DNA of 64,000 bases from Cyprinodon diabolis (taxonomy: Eukaryota > Chordata > Actinopteri > Cyprinodontiformes > Cyprinodontidae), in NCBI GenBank assembly GCA_030533445.1, contig CM060069.1:30202837-30266836 (forward strand), written 5' to 3'. Made by a program: the position numbers and the translations under genes. The notes under the pieces are model-generated. The model saw only the letters and a list, made by a program, of their open reading frames with translations. It had not been told where the DNA came from and did not search any database. Of this stretch, positions 47,251 to 57,464 are shown in pieces. Every line of letters starts with the position of its first letter. Within the stretch, counting starts at the first letter, position 1.

Positions 47251-48255
47251 ATGGGGAAGACTGCTGACTTGACAGTTGTCCAAAAGACGACCATCGACAC
47301 CTTGCACAAGGAGGGCAAGACACAAAAGGTCATCGCTAAAGAGGCTGGCTGTTCACAGAGCTCAGTGTCCAAGCACATTAATAGAGAGGCGAAGGGAAGG
47401 AAAAGATGTGGTCGAAAAAAGTGTACAAGCAAGAGAGATAACCGCACCCTGGAGAGGATTGTGAAACAAAACCCATTCAAAAATGTGGGGGAGATTCACA
47501 AAGAGTGGACTGCAGCTGGAGTGAGTGCTTCAAGAACCACCACACACAGACGTATGAAAGACATGGGTTTCTGCTGTCGCATTCCTTGTGTCAAGCCACT
47601 CTTGAACCACAGACAGCGTCAGAAGCGTCTTGCCTGGGCTAAAGAGAAACAGGACTGGACTGCTGGTGAGTGGTCCAAAGTCATGTTCTCTGATGAAAGT
47701 AAATTTTGCATTTCCTTTGGAAATCAAGGTCCCAGAGTCTGGAGGAAAAGAAGAGAGGCACTTCATCCACGTTGCTTGAAGTCCAGTGTAAAGTTTCCAC
47801 AGTCAGTGATGGTTTGGGGTGCCATGTCATCTGCTGGTGTTGGTCCATTGTGTTTTCTGAGGTCCAGGGTCAACGCAGCCACATACCAGGAAGTTTTAGA
47901 GCACTTCATGCTTCCTGCAGCTGACCAACTTTTTGGAGATGCAGATTTCATTTTCCAACAGGACTTGGCACCTGCACACAGTGCCAAAGCTAACAGTACC
48001 TGGTTGAAGGACCATGGTATCCCTGTTCTTAATTGGCCAGCAAACTCTCCTGACCTTAACCCCATAGAAAATCTATGGGGTATTGTGAAGAAGAAGATGC
48101 AATACACCAGACCCAACAATTCAGAAGAGCTAAAAGCCACTATTAGAGCAACCTGGGCTATCATAACACCTGAGCAGTGCCACAGACTGATCGACTCCAT
48201 GCCACGCCGCATTGCTGCAGTAATACAGGCCAAAGGAGGCCCAACTAAATACTGA
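47251..48255 (+). CDS. Tc1-like transposase, DD34E, intact
   Basis: This 334-residue transposase of the element performs cut-and-paste transposition at TA sites. The N-terminal paired-type helix-turn-helix region covers about 1-110, with a basic linker (KGRKRCGRKK, about 49-58) in place of the usual GRPR hook. Catalytic residues are D148 (FSDESKF), D238 (FQQDLAPAH) and E273 ([11 protein letters not shown]), with 34 residues between the last two, as in classic Tc1. The open frame extends 12 codons upstream, but the ATG at 47251 gives the standard MGKTADLT start, so that is preferred. No disabling change was found. It differs clearly from the other two transposases here, so it is a separate lineage. 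Together with identical TIRs it is a good candidate for an active or very recently active element. Confidence 0.93.
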   Translation: MGKTADLTVVQKTTIDTLHKEGKTQKVIAKEAGCSQSSVSKHINREAKGRKRCGRKKCTSKRDNRTLERIVKQNPFKNVGEIHKEWTAAGVSASRTTTHRRMKDMGFCCRIPCVKPLLNHRQRQKRLAWAKEKQDWTAGEWSKVMFSDESKFCISFGNQGPRVWRKRREALHPRCLKSSVKFPQSVMVWGAMSSAGVGPLCFLRSRVNAATYQEVLEHFMLPAADQLFGDADFIFQQDLAPAHSAKANSTWLKDHGIPVLNWPANSPDLNPIENLWGIVKKKMQYTRPNNSEELKATIRATWAIITPEQCHRLIDSMPRRIAAVIQAKGGPTKY

Positions 48256-48341
48256 GTGCTGTACATGCTCATACTTTTCATGTTCATACTTTTCAGTTGG
48301 CCAACATTTCTATAAATCCTTTGTTTTTATTGGTCTTCAGT

Positions 48342-48543
48342 AATATTCTAATTTTCTGATATGATGAATTTGAGATTTTCATTTGTTGTCATTTGTAATC
48401 ATCAAAATTAAACAAAATAAACATCTGAAATATATGAGTTTGTATGTAATGTATGAATATAATATACAAGTTTCACTTTTTAAATGGAATTACTGAAATC
48501 AATCTACTTTTTCATGATATTCTAATTTTATGACCAGCACCTG
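48342..48543 (-). repeat. Right 202-bp terminal inverted repeat
   Basis: Exact inverted copy of 46932-47133. The inner direct repeat is cut to its first 14 bases at the TIR boundary. Confidence 0.9.
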
Positions 48544-48545
48544 TA

Positions 48546-49639
48546 GATGCTGATGAAAACTATGATTTTGTGAAGGTGCTAGTGAACTTCCGCTGCTAAG
48601 TATAATTTAACAATTTAACATTTAACAAGCTATTTGTTGAAACTTCAGTAACATGAGAAAGTCAAATACAGGCCGGATCTAAGCGTTCACACTTGTTTAA
48701 AAAGCCTAACCTGATCAGTTGATGCCCAAAAAATCAGGATTTGGCCATATTTACCTGCAGTGTGAGCAGAGCCTTATGTACTACTCATTAGTGTCTCCTC
48801 ATGTAGATTTAATGCAAATTGCAGCAAATTAAATGTGGAGCATACCACGTTGCATATAGAAATTAACCCCTAAGTTATAACAAGTTATAATTTTAATCAA
48901 ACTTATGTTTATGCATTCCCACCTATTGTTTTGCTCTTTATATTTTTTAGACTTTAACTAGTCCCGCAGGTTAAACTGATTTTAATTATTTTGGTTTCAA
49001 AACGTTCAGCTTGTTCAGGAGAATTCTGCTAAGTCTTTTGGCAAAGATGTATATTTTTTTAGTTTTCATGATATTCAGCTTTTTCTGCGTTTTTTGTCCC
49101 ATTGAAATGCATGTAGAATTCTCTTAGCTAAATTCAGCTAAAATGTCATCATCTTGAACTTTAACTACTTCAGCATACTTTCAGCTAGAAACACCATTCA
49201 GCTGTTAAAATGTTCATCAATGATTCATCTATTCCGACTTTAACTCAGCATTTTAATATTTTTGCTGTTTTTATAAAAGTGTGATTTAAACTTTACACAA
49301 TTTTTTTCAGGTTTTACATTTTATAATGCAAGTCTATGGATGGAATTATTCAACCGTCAAAGTGCGTGCCCTAGCTTTTGAACCGTTCTGGTTTTTCCAA
49401 ACAAATTCTTCTCATTCACAAATTTTTTACTTAATTTAAATAAATAATACATCAAAACACAGGAATTGTTGTCAGGATTCGGAAAATGTAACTCTCATTG
49501 TTTTGGGATTAACAGTTTTCTTCCAGTTTGGCCCAGCCCACCAAGAAGTCCACACTCCCCAAATGGAAATCCAATGAGAGCCTTTCCAAAAATCACAGAC
49601 AAAAATCCAAAATGACCCATGTTTTCGTATCGCAGCCTC
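48546..49639. other. AT-rich DNA with 'cagctaaattcagcta' motifs
   Basis: From about 49000 the words 'ttcagctaaa' and 'ttcagctgtt' recur loosely. No gene is recognised. Confidence 0.4.
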
Positions 49640-50252
49640 TTGTCAACCATTTCATGTACAAGCATGAAAATTGGTATGGAACATCTTCAGACACTTCTAG
49701 CACTCACATGGAAGAAATTTTTTCAATATCATTTATGGTTTAGCTGTTTAGCTGAGCTGTTTGGGCATAGGAAAACGTGGATTTTGGAAAAAAGTCTCAG
49801 ACCGAAATCTTTCAAAGCAAACCCCATTTTTACACTGTCACCGTAGCCAAATGGTTTTTGGTAAAACGTGAAAGTTGGTATATTTGTTCATCAAAGACTG
49901 CTGATTCATGCAATCTAAACATTATTTCTGTATCTATTATGGTTTTTGATTCATTAACCATAGTTAATGATTTACTAATTTTGCACATATTGTACTGTGT
50001 CTGTTTAAAAATATTTTCTACACAAACAGCTCTAACACATCGTTCCCCTATCTGTCCTAAAATAAAAAGTGAAACCATGACATCAATATGCCTTATTATG
50101 CCAGAATTACAGCCGTTTGTTCGGCACAAGATCATAGATGTGATAAAGCAACGGATAATAAGGCGAGACAGTGGCTCAACAAGACATCGCTGCCTGTCCA
50201 GAACTGTTTGATGTACAAAACATGAAACCTGCTACATATCATCATCAGACCT

Positions 50253-50368
50253 GTCTATCAGAATCAGAATCAATTTTATTGCCAAGTAGGTTTGCACTTA
50301 CAAGGAATTTGACTTGGTGTTGTTGGTGCAGAGAAAAAACAACACAAAACAAAATAACAAGATAAGAT

Positions 50369-50371
<3 letters not shown>
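50253..50371 (-). mobile_element. LINE 3'-end fragment, antisense
   Basis: 'atcagaatcagaatcaattt' then 'tattgccaagtaggtttgca' and 'caaggaatttgacttggtg' is a frequent fish LINE (Rex1/CR1-like, from memory) tail in antisense. It inserted within the tandem array. Confidence 0.55.

Positions 50372-50404
<33 letters not shown>
50372..50404 (+). repeat. (AT)16 microsatellite
   Basis: Pure AT dinucleotide tract of about 33 bp, directly after the LINE fragment. Confidence 0.95.
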
Positions 50405-50410
<6 letters not shown>

Positions 50411-51130
50411 AGCTATATACAAACAGTAGACTGTGCGTTAATGTAACGCAGAAATCCTGAATGGGGGAGAGAAACATTGTCCAGTGTCACGGGCGGGTCT
50501 TGGCCTTGTTGATAAGGCCGATAGCACTCACATTGAAGAAATAATTTCGATATTATGTAACATTTGGCCATGCAACTACTGTACTTTTTTCAGGGGCATG
50601 AAATCGGTCAAATTTCTACCTGAAACATTTCAAAATGACCCCCTTTTTTACATCGTCCCCGTGGCAACATTAATGTTTTTGTAGAAACATGAGAGCTGGG
50701 ATAATTGTTATTAATACTACCGATTCATATGGTTTAACATTCATACCAATATGTACTATAGGTTTTGATTTATTAACCATAGTTCAACACAATATTTTAT
50801 GCATTTTTCACTTTTTGGCACATCACATTGCAGGTGATTATGCCAGGATAGTAATGAGAGACAGTGGATAAACAAACCATCGCTTCCCCTCCCAAACTGT
50901 TGGCACCTTGACACAGATCATCTTCACATGTCTCTGAAGCACATATTGAAATAATGCTTTAGATATCATTTATGGTCATTTGTGAGCTGTGTTATTCAGG
51001 GGCCTCAAAACAGTAAATTTTTCAATCAACTTTCAAAATTCTTCTTTTTTGTCACCATGGCCACGTCCTCTTTGGAGGAAACAAGAAACGTGGCACTGTT
51101 GTTAATCAACAACTGCAACTGCAACAACAA

Positions 51131-51654
51131 TCATTGCCAAATTATGTATAAAAAAGTATTAGACGGCTGCTACTGGATATCTGAGTTGCTATTATTAGAC
51201 CAAGCATCGTTTTTCATTTTGGTCTATAAGTAGCATTTACCTGTCATAACATTTTTGTGACACAAGACATTTGGTAGACTTTCAACATTTTCAAAAGATT
51301 AGTGACAACCTTCTTAGCTTGGGATCATATTTAAAGTGGTTGGCCTGAAAGGATGATTGTGGAAACTTTATTTAAATTCATGTAATTTTTTTATACACAA
51401 TAAGGTGGCAGAAGTAACAGCTTTATGTCATTCCTTACTAGTGACTAAACATAGGGTGACCTAAGGAAACAAGCAAAAAAGAGCCCTAAGAGCTCAACTG
51501 TTGAGTTTTAACCAAGCGCAAATATGAATTAGGATTTACTCTTTGTTTCTACAGCTGTAATTATGAGTCATTCTTTGTAAAGTTTGTAATCTTTCAAGAT
51601 CATTTGGCTCTGTTATGTGTGTCACCTTGTTTCCTTCTTTTTCTTTTGGTGCAG
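51131..51654. other. AT-rich DNA ending in a strong splice acceptor
   Basis: Intron-like. The last 26 bases are almost all pyrimidine ('cttgtttccttctttttctt' then 'ttggtgcag'). Confidence 0.4.
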
Positions 51655-51814
51655 CTCTAGTGTGAGACGTGTTGCAAGTAAACTGACTGGGCCCTGGGCC
51701 CGCCATGCTTTGTCCAGACAGCAAGCCTCAGTCCTTAGGGATAACGTGTCATCCCTGCACAGGCAGCTTCACGCAAAGGCCTCAAGGTTTTGGCAGCCCG
51801 CTTTAACATCTTGA
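51655..51814 (+). CDS. Candidate terminal coding exon of an unidentified gene
   Basis: A long pyrimidine tract and GCAG (AG at 51653-51654) precede an open stretch of 160 nt. It encodes (S)SVRRVASKLTGPWARHALSR, then QQASVLRDNVSSLHRQLHAK and ASRFWQPALTS, and stops at TGA. The stretch is much richer in GC than its flanks. The peptide is basic and helical, with heptad-like leucines (VLRDNVSSLHRQL), suggesting the end of a coiled-coil protein. AATAAA follows 127 bp after the stop at 51941. Acceptor, open frame, stop and poly(A) signal in order make a good 3'-terminal exon. I do not recognise the protein, and upstream exons were not found in the window. It could also be a relic of a retrocopied gene. 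Confidence 0.4.
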
Positions 51815-51940
51815 CACAACTCAGCCTGCTAATGAACTGCATTAGAAACCCACGGGGCAGTATGGACAAACAGGGAAATGTGTTTCCCTCTTTTTGTTGC
51901 TCTGCCTGTTGTATAAGGACTCCACTGAAAGTTAAGGTGA

Positions 51941-51946
51941 AATAAA
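51941..51946 (+). terminator. Poly(A) signal for the candidate terminal exon
   Basis: AATAAA in 'aaggtgaaataaatgacttt', with a G/T-containing region downstream. Confidence 0.4.
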
Positions 51947-51964
51947 TGACTTTGAAGGGAAGAT

Positions 51965-52889
51965 ATTTATTTTCTTATCAGAAAAATAAATGTTAGAAAA
52001 AAAAGAAAAAGTTTTGCTTAACTAAAATCAGAACCAGAGTTCTGCTTGTTTTTTCCCCTGTTTTGTATGGTCTTCAATTCATTTGAACATATAGCCAATT
52101 TTACTCCTGTGGGATGTGACCAAGGTGAGCTTTGCCATTAATCAAGTATGGCTGGAGAAGTTTCATTATTTTTTCAGACAGGCATGGGCATAAATCTCGC
52201 CTATGTAGTGACCCCAATCAGCCTGATATGTGAAACTTAAGAAAAAAAAAAAGTACCCTCGATGAGAGATGTGTTAAAAGAACTGTATATGGTGGCTTAG
52301 TGTGTATTTAAAGACATAAAGAAATTAAATCACAGAGGTCATTGTTGTACTTAAAAGTATGCTTGATATGACCATTAAGCTCTTGTATCTGCCCAAGGTA
52401 CTATTTTCCAAGTGTTTGTCAGCAGCCACCTTCCAAAATTTAGACACTGGATCTAATCACAAAAAAAATAAATAAATCATTGCTGTCCATAAGATTTTAA
52501 ATGTTAATAACTCAATAATCATTTAGCAATTTTAATACCTTTTGTGAGAGGGTCTGATATGTGCTGAGTTCCTTTCTTTATTTCGCACAAAAAGGTCTTA
52601 CAGAATCTGGAAATTTTTTATCTTCTGGAACCATCCCCATTACACTTAAACTGAAATTTCTGTCATTACGCAAGCAGGGTTTGTACCAGCAACTAGCTAA
52701 GCCCAGTACTAGGAGCCTACTAGTGGCCAACACTCTATTTGTACCTGCAAATTTGAAAATATGAGCTTTAATTTACATTTATAAAAAATAATTATCGATC
52801 TTAAAAAGGCACACCTGAACTGCTTAAAAGAAAACAAAAATAAATGTTAAAATATTAAATTGTTTGAAATTAATCCTAATTAAGTAAAC
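51965..52889. other. AT-rich non-coding DNA
   Basis: No gene or element recognised. Confidence 0.5.
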
Positions 52890-53155
52890 AGGACAGTTTT
52901 TCTGCTCCACTGTCGCTGCATGCGTGTTTGGTACGAGGGATTGCTGAAGAGTCAACGATAAACTGCAGGCAAAAATCATCAGTGAAAGCTCATCCAGGAG
53001 GATCATGCCTTGTAAGTAAATTACTTGATTCAATGAACTGGTTTTACTTGAGAGAAAGGTTTAACTAATCTGACTGTATGGTCTCTGTAAAGTGCCTTGA
53101 GATGACTTGTTTTGTGAACTGGCACTATATAAATTAACTGAATTTAATTTAATTG
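52890..53155 (+). mobile_element. LINE 3' end (family L), copy 3
   Basis: Contains 'ccactgtcgctgcatgcgtg', 'gattgctgaagagtcaacga', 'gtaaagtgccttgagatgac' and an end 'ctatataaattaactgaatt'. Same family as 18285-18765; the upstream part is missing. Confidence 0.6.
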
Positions 53156-53472
53156 CATTTATTAGTCATCAGAACTTGAAATAGGGACTGTAAAGCTGGT
53201 CACATTTTAAATTGAAATAAATTAACACAGATACAACGCATAAAAAGGACCAACAAAATGATCATCTTAAGGCCAAGGCATTTAAACAAACAAAATTTTG
53301 TCTCATGATTCAAATGCTCCATGTTAAACATTGGCTCTAAGATTTCAGTGAGTGACAAACTTTACAGATGTTTCATTTTTGTCAGTGCAATATGTTTACA
53401 TGATTCATTGTTGACATTTGCTTATATATGCTGTCATCTCAAGTGCTATGGGGGTGTTATGCTTTAAGAAGT
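53156..53472. other. Non-coding spacer
   Basis: AT-rich sequence without a recognised feature. Confidence 0.5.
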
Positions 53473-53474
53473 TA

Positions 53475-53503
53475 CACTATATTGCCAAAAGTATTTGCTC
53501 ACC
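53475..53503 (+). repeat. Left TIR of the third Tc1 element
   Basis: Matches the right TIR at 29 of 29 positions. The two sides diverge immediately afterwards. Confidence 0.9.
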
Positions 53504-53608
53504 CATCCAAATTATTGGAATCAGGTGTTCCAATCACTTCCATGGCCACAGGTGTATAAATTCAAGCACCTAGGCATGCAGACTGTTTTTACAAACATTT
53601 GTGAAAGA

Positions 53609-54640
53609 ATGGGTCGCTCTCAGGAGCTCAGTGAATTCCAGCGTGGAACTGTGATAGGATGCCACCTGTGCAACAAATCCAGTCGTGAAATTTCCTCGCT
53701 CCTAAATATTCCACAGTCAACTGTCAGCTGTATTATAAGAAAATGGAAGTGTTTGGGAACGACAGCAACTCAGCCACGAAGTGGTAGGCCACGTAAACTG
53801 ACGGAGCGGGGTCAGCGGATGCTGAAGCGCATAGTGCGAAGAGGTCGCCAACTTTCTGCAGAGTCAATCACTACAGACCTCCAAACTTCATGTGGCCTTC
53901 AGATTAGCTCAAGAACAGTGCGCAGAGAGCTTCATGGAATGGGTTTCCATGGTCGAGCAGCTGCATCCAAGCCATACATAACCAAGTGCAATGCAAAGCG
54001 TCGGATGCGGTGGTGTAAAGCACGCCGCCACTGGACTCTAGAGCAGTGGAGACGCGTTCTCTGGAGTGACGAATCGCGCTTCTCCATCTGGCAATCTGAT
54101 GGACGGGTCTGGGTTTGGCGGTTGCCAGGAGAACGGTACTTGTCTGACTGCATTGTGCCAAGTGTAAAGTTTGGTGGAGGGGGGATTATGGTGTGGGGTT
54201 GTTTTTCAGGAGCTGGGCTTGGCCCCTTAGTTCCAGTGAAAGGAACTCTGAATGCTTCAGCATACCAAGACATTTTGGACAATTCCATGCTCCCAACTTT
54301 GTGGGAACAGTTTGGAGCTGGCCCCTTCCTCTTCCAACATGACTGTGCACCAGTGCACAAAGCAAGGTCCATAAAGACATGGATGACAGAGTCTGGTGTG
54401 GATGAACTTGACTGGCCTGCACAGAGTCCTGACCTCAACCCGATAGAACACCTTTGGGATGAATTAGAGCGGAGACTGAGAGCCAGGCCTTCTCGTCCAA
54501 CATCAGTGTGCGACCTCACAAATGCGCTTCTGGAAGAATGGTCAAAAATTCCCATAAACACACTCCTAAACCTTGTGGACAGCCTTCCCAGAAGAGTTGA
54601 AGCTGTTCTAGCTGCAAAGGGTGGACCGACGTCATATTGA
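53609..54640 (+). CDS. Tc1-like transposase, DD34E, intact
   Basis: This 343-residue transposase binds the element's own TIRs and moves it between TA sites. Two helix-turn-helix units (about 1-115) are joined by a GRPRK motif (59-63), the AT-hook-like linker typical of Tc1. Catalytic residues are D154 (WSDESRF), D245 (FQHDCAPVH) and E280 ([11 protein letters not shown]), with 34 residues between the last two. The GGGGIMVWG motif is at about 189-197. The frame is open upstream for 38 codons, but the ATG at 53609 gives the normal [10 protein letters not shown] start. The C-terminus AAKGGPTSY is standard. No stop or frameshift was found, so it may be functional. The long antisense frame at 53932-54702 is a shadow. 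Confidence 0.93.
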   Translation: MGRSQELSEFQRGTVIGCHLCNKSSREISSLLNIPQSTVSCIIRKWKCLGTTATQPRSGRPRKLTERGQRMLKRIVRRGRQLSAESITTDLQTSCGLQISSRTVRRELHGMGFHGRAAASKPYITKCNAKRRMRWCKARRHWTLEQWRRVLWSDESRFSIWQSDGRVWVWRLPGERYLSDCIVPSVKFGGGGIMVWGCFSGAGLGPLVPVKGTLNASAYQDILDNSMLPTLWEQFGAGPFLFQHDCAPVHKARSIKTWMTESGVDELDWPAQSPDLNPIEHLWDELERRLRARPSRPTSVCDLTNALLEEWSKIPINTLLNLVDSLPRRVEAVLAAKGGPTSY

Positions 54641-54693
54641 ACCCTATGGATTAGGAACGGGATGTCACTTAAGCTCATATGTGAGTCAAGGCA

Positions 54694-54722
54694 GGTGAGC
54701 AAATACTTTTGGCAATATAGTG
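54694..54722 (-). repeat. Right TIR of the third Tc1 element
   Basis: Inverted partner of 53475-53503. TA follows at 54723-54724. Confidence 0.9.
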
Positions 54723-54724
54723 TA

Positions 54725-55009
54725 TTTAGAACAAACCTGAGCTGAACATTCTGCTAAGACACTGTCAAGGGGGAGTTTCAACACTCAGTGGGATATATGA
54801 AGCCCCCCTCCGAAATGCTCAGTATAAAGATTGAGTAATGCTTGTTGCACAGAAAATGAGCTTGTCATCACAACATCTGTAACTTTTATACAGTCTGTGG
54901 CTCAACCCTCATCTGGTAGGCTTTTTTGTTGGGCGGGGGGACCAAATACTGACAATACCACACTACAACAGGGAGTAGAATACACAGCTTTTTACAACTT
55001 TTTCAAAGC
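54725..55009. other. Non-coding spacer
   Basis: Mixed composition, with 'gggcggggggacc' at about 54934. No gene recognised. Confidence 0.45.
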
Positions 55010-55150
55010 GATGCAATCAAAGGGTTTTCCTTATACAGAAAACTTTGAATCAGTTTGACTGTATGATCTGATTGAATTGTCTCTGTAAAGTGCCTTGAAA
55101 TTACTTGGCACTATATGCAGTAAATAAACTGAATTTTAACTGTATTGAAT
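55010..55150 (+). mobile_element. LINE 3' end (family L), copy 4
   Basis: 'gtttgactgtatgatctgat', 'gtaaagtgccttgaaattac' and an end 'agtaaataaactgaatttta' then 'ttgaattgaa'. Only the last ~140 bp of the family are present. Confidence 0.55.
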
Positions 55151-55946
55151 TGAAAAAAACCTTATTATATTAAAGATTTAAGAATTAATATGATGGTAAC
55201 CTTTATGTGTTTTCTAATATGTTCATTACATTTGATTGCTAAAATATGACTAAAAGGTCCTTTAAAACAAGTCCACTCGTCTCTGGTAGCTATAAGCTCC
55301 ATTGTCCCAATACACCAAACCTAGCTAAAGAAGCTGAAGGACCCCTACCCCAAAGTATTCTTTAAGGAACAATCAAATTAGTTGAAGAGTCAAATATCAA
55401 ATTTGTTTTTGAGGAGGCAAGGATGTTTGGCCCTAGATGTTTAAAAGAATTGATACTCAGACCTGCTTTCTTACATATACAAATGAAGTTAAGATCATAT
55501 ACATTCTGCAGCTTTAATGACAAAAAGATAGACCAGTCAAAATATAAAAGAGAAAAAATTACTTTAATTTGGCCCCTTACAAAATATACTAACCTTCTTG
55601 CTATGTAGTTAAAAAAAAACTCTTTTGATTAAAGTAAAGCTGAAATAAGTGTTTTATTTCCAGCTACAGATGACTTAATGTTCGCATGTTATTGTCTACG
55701 TCTAGATTTTTCTGTCCTTTAATTGTCAGGATATTTTAGAAATTCTTACTAGGTCGACTTTTGTAGCAAAGCTGTCCTCAACAAACCATTAAATCTACAG
55801 GACAACCATCCTCTGTCGCCCAAAACCAGAAAGCCATTTTGCCTTGTTCATCATCCAACATGTGAATATAAATGCTTGATAAATGGAGACACTGTGGTCT
55901 TAAAAGTTGATCAGTGGAAGAACAAGCTATTTGCATTAAAATGCAG
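55151..55946. other. AT-rich non-coding DNA
   Basis: No gene seen. Confidence 0.5.
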
Positions 55947-56192
55947 AAATTTGCTAATTTCCGTAAAAATTCAAAAAATATCCACTGGACTTGGTTTTCA
56001 AGATTTGAAGACGTTTCGCCACCTCTCCAGGAAGCTTTCTCAATTCAAATCATTTGAATTGAGAAAGCTTCCTGGAGAGGTGGCGAAACGTCTTCAAATC
56101 TTGAAAACCAAGTCCAGTGGATATTTTTTGAATTTTTACGGAATGACTATGACCTGGATGACTGAGAACCTTCATCAGCAAATTTGCTAATT
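55947..56192. mobile_element. Palindromic retroposon insertion with 13-bp target duplication
   Basis: AAATTTGCTAATT at 55947-55959 and 56180-56192 bracket a 220-bp insert. The insert is a head-to-head pair: 55961-56050 in plus orientation and 56052-56179 in minus orientation. The 90-bp arms are perfect complements with a single C between them, so the DNA could fold into a hairpin with almost no loop. The longer right copy is identical to 10588-10715. Long direct repeats and lack of inverted termini point to retroposition, with the inverted part made by self-primed or twin-primed reverse transcription. ORFs on both strands here are mirror artefacts. Confidence 0.85.
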
Positions 56193-57464
56193 GTATGTTA
56201 TGTGTTTTCTTATGCGTTTCCTCAGAAGTGTACATGATGATGGATGTTAAGAATGATGGACTTAATAAATTCCCCTCAGTTCATTTTCAGAAATCTAAAA
56301 AGCTTTATATCCAAAAGCCAACACAGGGGAAAGGGTAAATCAAAAAGTCTGACAGTAGCTTTGAATGTCAATTTCTTTTGTTTTCTGTTTTTCATTGTCA
56401 CGGAGAGAAATTGCTTAGTCTCTAATCATGAGTAATTAGACAAAGCCTGTTTTTTACTAATTTTATTCCTCTGAGAATTCATCATTGGAATTCAGATCTC
56501 TCTGTAATGGTTTTCTAATTTGATTATGAGGTCAGTGCTTGATTCTTAGATTTGAACCGTTTAGCTGCTTTGAATAAACATAGTCTGTCAGCCTCCACTA
56601 ATTAGTGAATTTTTATAATGGTGGTGGCAGTGTCTTGGCAGGACAACACGAATCATGGTCCTTTTGGTTATTTCTGCTTTTGGCACAAACAGTGTTTGTT
56701 TTTGAAAAAAGAAAGACAGAGTATATAATGTTGTTCAGCAACATATTGTGTAAATATATGCTCATGGTTGTTAGAGAAAATCTATGTGCAGATTGTAGAG
56801 TTCCATAAAATCTTATATTTGTAATTTAGATAAGATAATAAACTACTGTATTTTCTGATTTTTTTATGATTAAAAAGCCCAAAAACATGCCTGCCTGTAC
56901 AATAAAAGGACAACTTTTATTACGCATATCAATCTCCTTTGAGTTGGTGAATCGCCAGGAAGCCTTCTCAGTGCACCTATTGCCTTTTGTTAAATCAATC
57001 TGTGTATTTAACTCTTGAGAGAACATAAACCTTTTCTTCTACAGTAACTGTAGACTGAGGTTGTTAGCTGTCCCCTCAACCCATTAAGAATACATTTCAT
57101 TTCCTTAATTTGTTTGAAGAATCTGCAACATCTGCGGAACAACATATCAGATTTACACTTAACAAAATAATCCTCCCTCATCTCATTATTCCTTTTGGAT
57201 TAAGTTGACCAAATGTCCTCTTTTGATAAGACATGTTTATTTTTTCCTTTTTGTCTCCTTTTTCTTTATTGGCATTTGGAGAATTTGTGGGTTAATGAAA
57301 GCATTAGTTTTCAAATATCTCAATGGACATGTACTTCAGTTGCCTGATGAAATCCATTGCATATAAATTCATTTCCCGTGATGTCATCCTGGAGTTTCTC
57401 AATTTTGGGCATATACATAGAGTATTCATAACAAGTCCAGAACTGTCCAACGAGAGCCTAAGAA
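56193..57464. other. AT-rich non-coding DNA
   Basis: No gene recognised. The patch around 56940-57000 is less AT-rich. Confidence 0.45.

Larger units (their letters stand above)
46932..48543 (+). mobile_element. Full-length Tc1-like transposon with 202-bp TIRs (IR/DR type)
   Basis: 1612 bp, bounded by TA at 46930-46931 and 48544-48545. TIRs 46932-47133 and 48342-48543 start CAGGTGCTGGTCATAAAA and, compared base by base by eye, show no difference over 202 bp. Within each, the outer motif 'aaaattagaatatcatgaaa' recurs at the inner end as 'aaaattagaatattgtgaaa' (46946 and 47120), which is the IR/DR layout of Sleeping Beauty-like elements. The right inner repeat is shorter. The transposase is intact. 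Identical TIRs point to very recent insertion. Confidence 0.95.
49640..51130 (+). repeat. Degenerate tandem array, about three units
   Basis: Related blocks recur in the same order near 49700, 50522 and 50936: 'gcactcaca' + 'gaagaaat..tttc.atat', 'tttatggt..ttgtgagctgt', a C-rich 'gaccccctttttt' with 'catcgtcccc' and 'ggcaac', 'tatggttttgattcattaac' and 'gagacagtgg'. Units are roughly 400-600 bp and heavily diverged, and the third is truncated. A LINE tail and an (AT)n tract interrupt the first. ORFs inside (such as 49777-50211) are not genes. Confidence 0.45.
53475..54722 (+). mobile_element. Full-length Tc1-like transposon (29-bp TIRs)
   Basis: 1248 bp, bounded by TA at 53473-53474 and 54723-54724. 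TIRs 53475-53503 and 54694-54722 start CACTATATTGCCAAAAGTAT and are identical over 29 bp. One intact transposase gene fills most of the interior. The terminal sequence is one I recall as very frequent in teleosts. Confidence 0.95.

Noticed and set aside
47763..48287. 174-codon minus-strand ORF
   Set aside because: Antisense shadow of the transposase at 47251-48255.
49777..50211. 144-codon ORF
   Set aside because: Lies within the degenerate tandem array; no domain, and the related units do not keep the frame.
53932..54702. 256-codon minus-strand ORF
   Set aside because: Antisense shadow of the intact Tc1 transposase at 53609-54640; no domain of its own.
55876..56235. ORFs with VKIQKISTGLGFQDLKTFRH on both strands
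   Set aside because: Produced by the palindromic retroposon; the same peptide appears at 10544-10732 because the DNA is the same repeat.
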